A stretch of DNA of 64,000 nt from Lucifuga dentata. Its lineage: Eukaryota; Chordata; Actinopteri; Ophidiiformes; Bythitidae. A program made the translations under genes and the position numbers. The notes beneath the pieces were generated by a model, which saw only the letters and a list, made by a program, of their open reading frames with translations, made no database searches and was not told where the DNA came from. The DNA lies in assembly GCA_014773175.1 (NCBI GenBank), contig VXCM01000991.1, forward strand, positions 248,724-312,723. Reading direction: 5' to 3'. Positions within the stretch are counted from its first letter, which is position 1. Each line of letters begins with the position of its first letter. Shown in pieces: positions 61,626 through 64,000 of this stretch.

Positions 61626-62060
61626 TTTTTTATTTTTATTTTTTGGAGAAGTCATCTGAAGGCCTGATAGATAGGATCCGCGGGCTGCATTTGGCCCGCG
61701 GGCCACCAGTTGGGGATCCCTGGTCTAATGAAATGAAATGACATACTATATTTTGGAAAAGGTGGACTAAAGAGATCCTATCTCAACTTCATGAGTGAAA
61801 GTGGTGGGCCACAATGTTGAGGAAGTTCACCCACGGAGATGATGTTCTTCTGATAGATGTCGATGTGACTAGAAATTCTTGGATTGTCGGAAAAGTTATA
61901 GAGGCGATTCGATAAGAAGGGTCTGGTTTGCAGAGTCCACATTAAGGGGAAAAAAACAATAAGATTTTGGATTGGCCCATTGGAGAGATCTGCCTTCTCC
62001 ATGAAGTAGAACAAGTCAGTGGTAAAGACCAACCCCCCACAGTGAGCCATAGTAACCCCC

Positions 62061-62063
<3 letters not shown>

Positions 62064-62096
<33 letters not shown>
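62064..62096. repeat. (CT)n microsatellite
   Basis: About 16 CT units. Confidence 0.95.
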
Positions 62097-62098
<2 letters not shown>

Positions 62099-62743
62099 TC
62101 TCACTCTTCTACTGCTCACCTAAAGATTTTCAAAATCAGCGTTACAATAACTGTAAATTGAGTACTTGCTTCAAAGTCATTATGCCTCTTAAAGAGAGGG
62201 GCGGGGATTGTCCTGGTTAGCATACAACAGGGACAGAAAGGCTGGTTTTGTTTTCTAGGATAAAGTGTGGAGACTCAGTTTTCTGACCATGTTAGTGGAT
62301 CATGTGAACCATGTTATGTGGACTGTACATTACTGTGGAACTTCAGTTGTTATTTTAATTTTTCCTTTTGTTTGCTAAGGATCCCACAGTCATCACAGTT
62401 GTTATCCAGAAGTGGGGTGGTACATGCACATAACTAACAAAATAAACTTTTAGCAACTGAGGTGTATTTAGTGTTCTGTAGAATGTATCACACATACTGC
62501 ATACCTTTAGTAGAATTTTTCAAGAGACCTAAAGAAATGTTATTTTCACAACCAACCAGTCTCAATAGATTTCAAGTCAAGGACACTTATCGGGGAAATT
62601 CTGTTCCAAGGCTATGCTGCTGTACATTTCTAAGAACAATCTATATCATTCACTGTCTTTGGCCAGAGAGCAGGGATTTATATAAAGAACAGTGAGACAG
62701 GCAGAACGAACATTGATGGAATTTTATTTCCTGTAGAGAGAGT

Positions 62744-62746
<3 letters not shown>

Positions 62747-62790
<44 letters not shown>
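62747..62790. repeat. (AG)n microsatellite
   Basis: About 20 AG units after one interruption. Confidence 0.95.
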
Positions 62791-62792
<2 letters not shown>

Positions 62793-63917
62793 CAACATGG
62801 AGAGAGAATGGAGTACAGTATGTCTTCTCTCTTTTTTCGTTGAAAAACACATTTGGTGCAGAGGTCATTATTTAGTCTTGTGATCTGGATAGCCAGTGCT
62901 GCAGAAGCCTAATGAAAAGTGCCTTAAACCCCTTCCCTTTGTGTCATTTTTTTTTTGTTAGACAATATGATTAATGGTCCATTTTACAGCCTATTTCATC
63001 TGTTGTGCTGTTCTAAACTGTATTTTCAGGGTGCTTTTACTTGAAACATCCATTTTTGTGTGACATGGTTATTCATCAGGGAGGAGCCTCAAAGGCACCA
63101 AGGCTTTCAAGGAGGTGGGGGGCAACACATGTACCCAATTACACCCCAAAGCCAACCTCCTCACTCTCTTATCCCATCTTTCTCAAATTATAAAATGTCA
63201 AGACACTTAAGCCAGCAGGAATTATGCAAAATAAAGCAACATACAGAACCCAACTCCAACATGTGCAAGTATGTTCTGATTCTTGACAAACAAGAACAAA
63301 AACAGAAACATTTGATACTCTCAACCAGGGCACACAAGGGGAGCTTAATGAAGATTCCCCAAGTCGAGTTTTTGTCAATTGTTTAAAAAACAAAAAACAG
63401 GAAGGGAAGAAATGATCACGTGATTCAATTACAGCAGCCCAGACAGGCTTTCTTCCTGTTCATAAACTGGTCCATCTCACATTGTGACATTCTGAAGGGA
63501 GGGCTGGGTAATGAGCAGACCTAGGGGGGATGTGGGATAGCTAGTCAGACAGTCAGTCCTCCAGGTCACACTAACACAGAGAGTGAACATTAAAAACGAG
63601 CACAGGGACCTGGAGGGGGGTTTATGTGGTTATAAGGTCTCATCTGTATCCGGTTGTGAAAATTATGACTGTAATTTCCATTCTGCCTGATAAATGGCAT
63701 CTACAATTTTTAATTGGGTGATTGCCTTTCATAAATCTTCTCAGATTAAACAGTGTATTCTGTACTGATAGCACTTAAAAAGCAATCTCCTTCCCTAATG
63801 GCATCCTGTGTGCTGTAGTTCATAAGGTACAGTAGACTCAAAATAGTCAAATGTGTACTCATTCACCTATACTATTTCATACTGATGAACTAACTTTTGT
63901 CTTGAAGTCACTCAAGT

Positions 63918-63919
<2 letters not shown>

Positions 63920-63966
<47 letters not shown>

Positions 63967-64000
63967 TAGACACATCNCTCTCTCTCTCTCTCTCTCTCTC
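63920..64000. repeat. (CT)n microsatellite interrupted by an N
   Basis: About 22 CT units (63920-63963), a 13-base unique stretch, an N at 63977, then CT again to the window edge. The N probably marks a collapsed or unmerged repeat end. Confidence 0.9.

Larger units (their letters stand above)
60901..61722. mobile_element. Non-autonomous hAT element with GC-rich ends
   Basis: The left end reads CAGGGTTCCCCAACTAGT and the right end, on the opposite strand, CAGGGATCCCCAACTGGT. Both continue with GGGCCAAAT-type sequence, for an imperfect inverted repeat of about 35 bp. The flanking octamers GTCTAATA (60893-60900) and GTCTAATG (61723-61730) match at 7 of 8, the expected hAT target duplication. 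There is no transposase. The interior contains a 150-bp direct duplication (61092-61243 and 61472-61625). Confidence 0.85.
61731..63919. other. Anonymous DNA with two GA/CT arrays
   Basis: (CT)n at 62064-62096 and (AG)n at 62747-62790. 63600-63750 is low in repeats and rich in homeobox-type ATTA/TAAT motifs. No gene recognised. Confidence 0.5.

Overview
This window looks like vertebrate, most probably teleost fish, intergenic or intronic DNA. It is AT-rich and CpG-poor. It is dense in long dinucleotide microsatellites (GT, GA/CT) and carries degraded DNA transposons (Tc1, several hAT families) plus 3' fragments of non-LTR retrotransposons with the reverse-transcriptase tails and microsatellite ends common in fish genomes. 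I see no bacterial-type operons, no tRNA or rRNA gene, no CRISPR array and no complete protein-coding gene. The longest stop-to-stop frames (about 110-140 codons) either run through microsatellites or match nothing I recognise.

Layout. 1-5 kb: ATT and GA microsatellites and a broken Tc1 transposase (about 2.5-3.3 kb). 5-9 kb: a speculative small first exon (5201-5273), a GAA repeat, a possible TTAA-flanked element (6036-6981) and a minus-strand LINE 3' end (8100-8650). 9-22 kb: mostly anonymous DNA with a tandem/inverted 16-bp repeat structure (15583-15790), a plus-strand LINE tail (16319-16473) and a GA tract. 22065-22922: an element bounded by short terminal inverted repeats. 22.9-35 kb: anonymous DNA, a compound TG/CT/GT repeat (26.7 kb) and an end fragment of a hAT family (29649-29830). 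35280-36924: a hAT element with a recognisable ruined transposase and a LINE inserted inside it. 39.4 and 40.7 kb: two copies of a 130-bp direct repeat, then a TATC array. 47892-50060: a non-autonomous hAT element with a second hAT element inside it, each flanked by a perfect 8-bp target duplication. 50862-50977: a speculative terminal exon. 52584-53480: a LINE relic ending in an ATTTC array. 60462-60550: a small perfect inverted repeat. 60901-61722: another hAT element with an 8-bp target duplication and an internal 150-bp duplication. The window ends in CT repeats.

Assembly quality matters here. There are 15 isolated single N characters, most of them inside homopolymers or microsatellites. 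The one at 52972 is flanked by an exact 67-bp duplication that breaks an otherwise continuous LINE reading frame, and the one at 36796 joins poly-A directly to poly-T. These are best read as unmerged contig ends.

No genes can be shown to work together here. The only gene hypothesis is weak: two candidate exons, about 45.6 kb apart, with compatible splice phase. I did not find a convincing new biological system. The best-supported observations are the nested transposon structures and the assembly joins.
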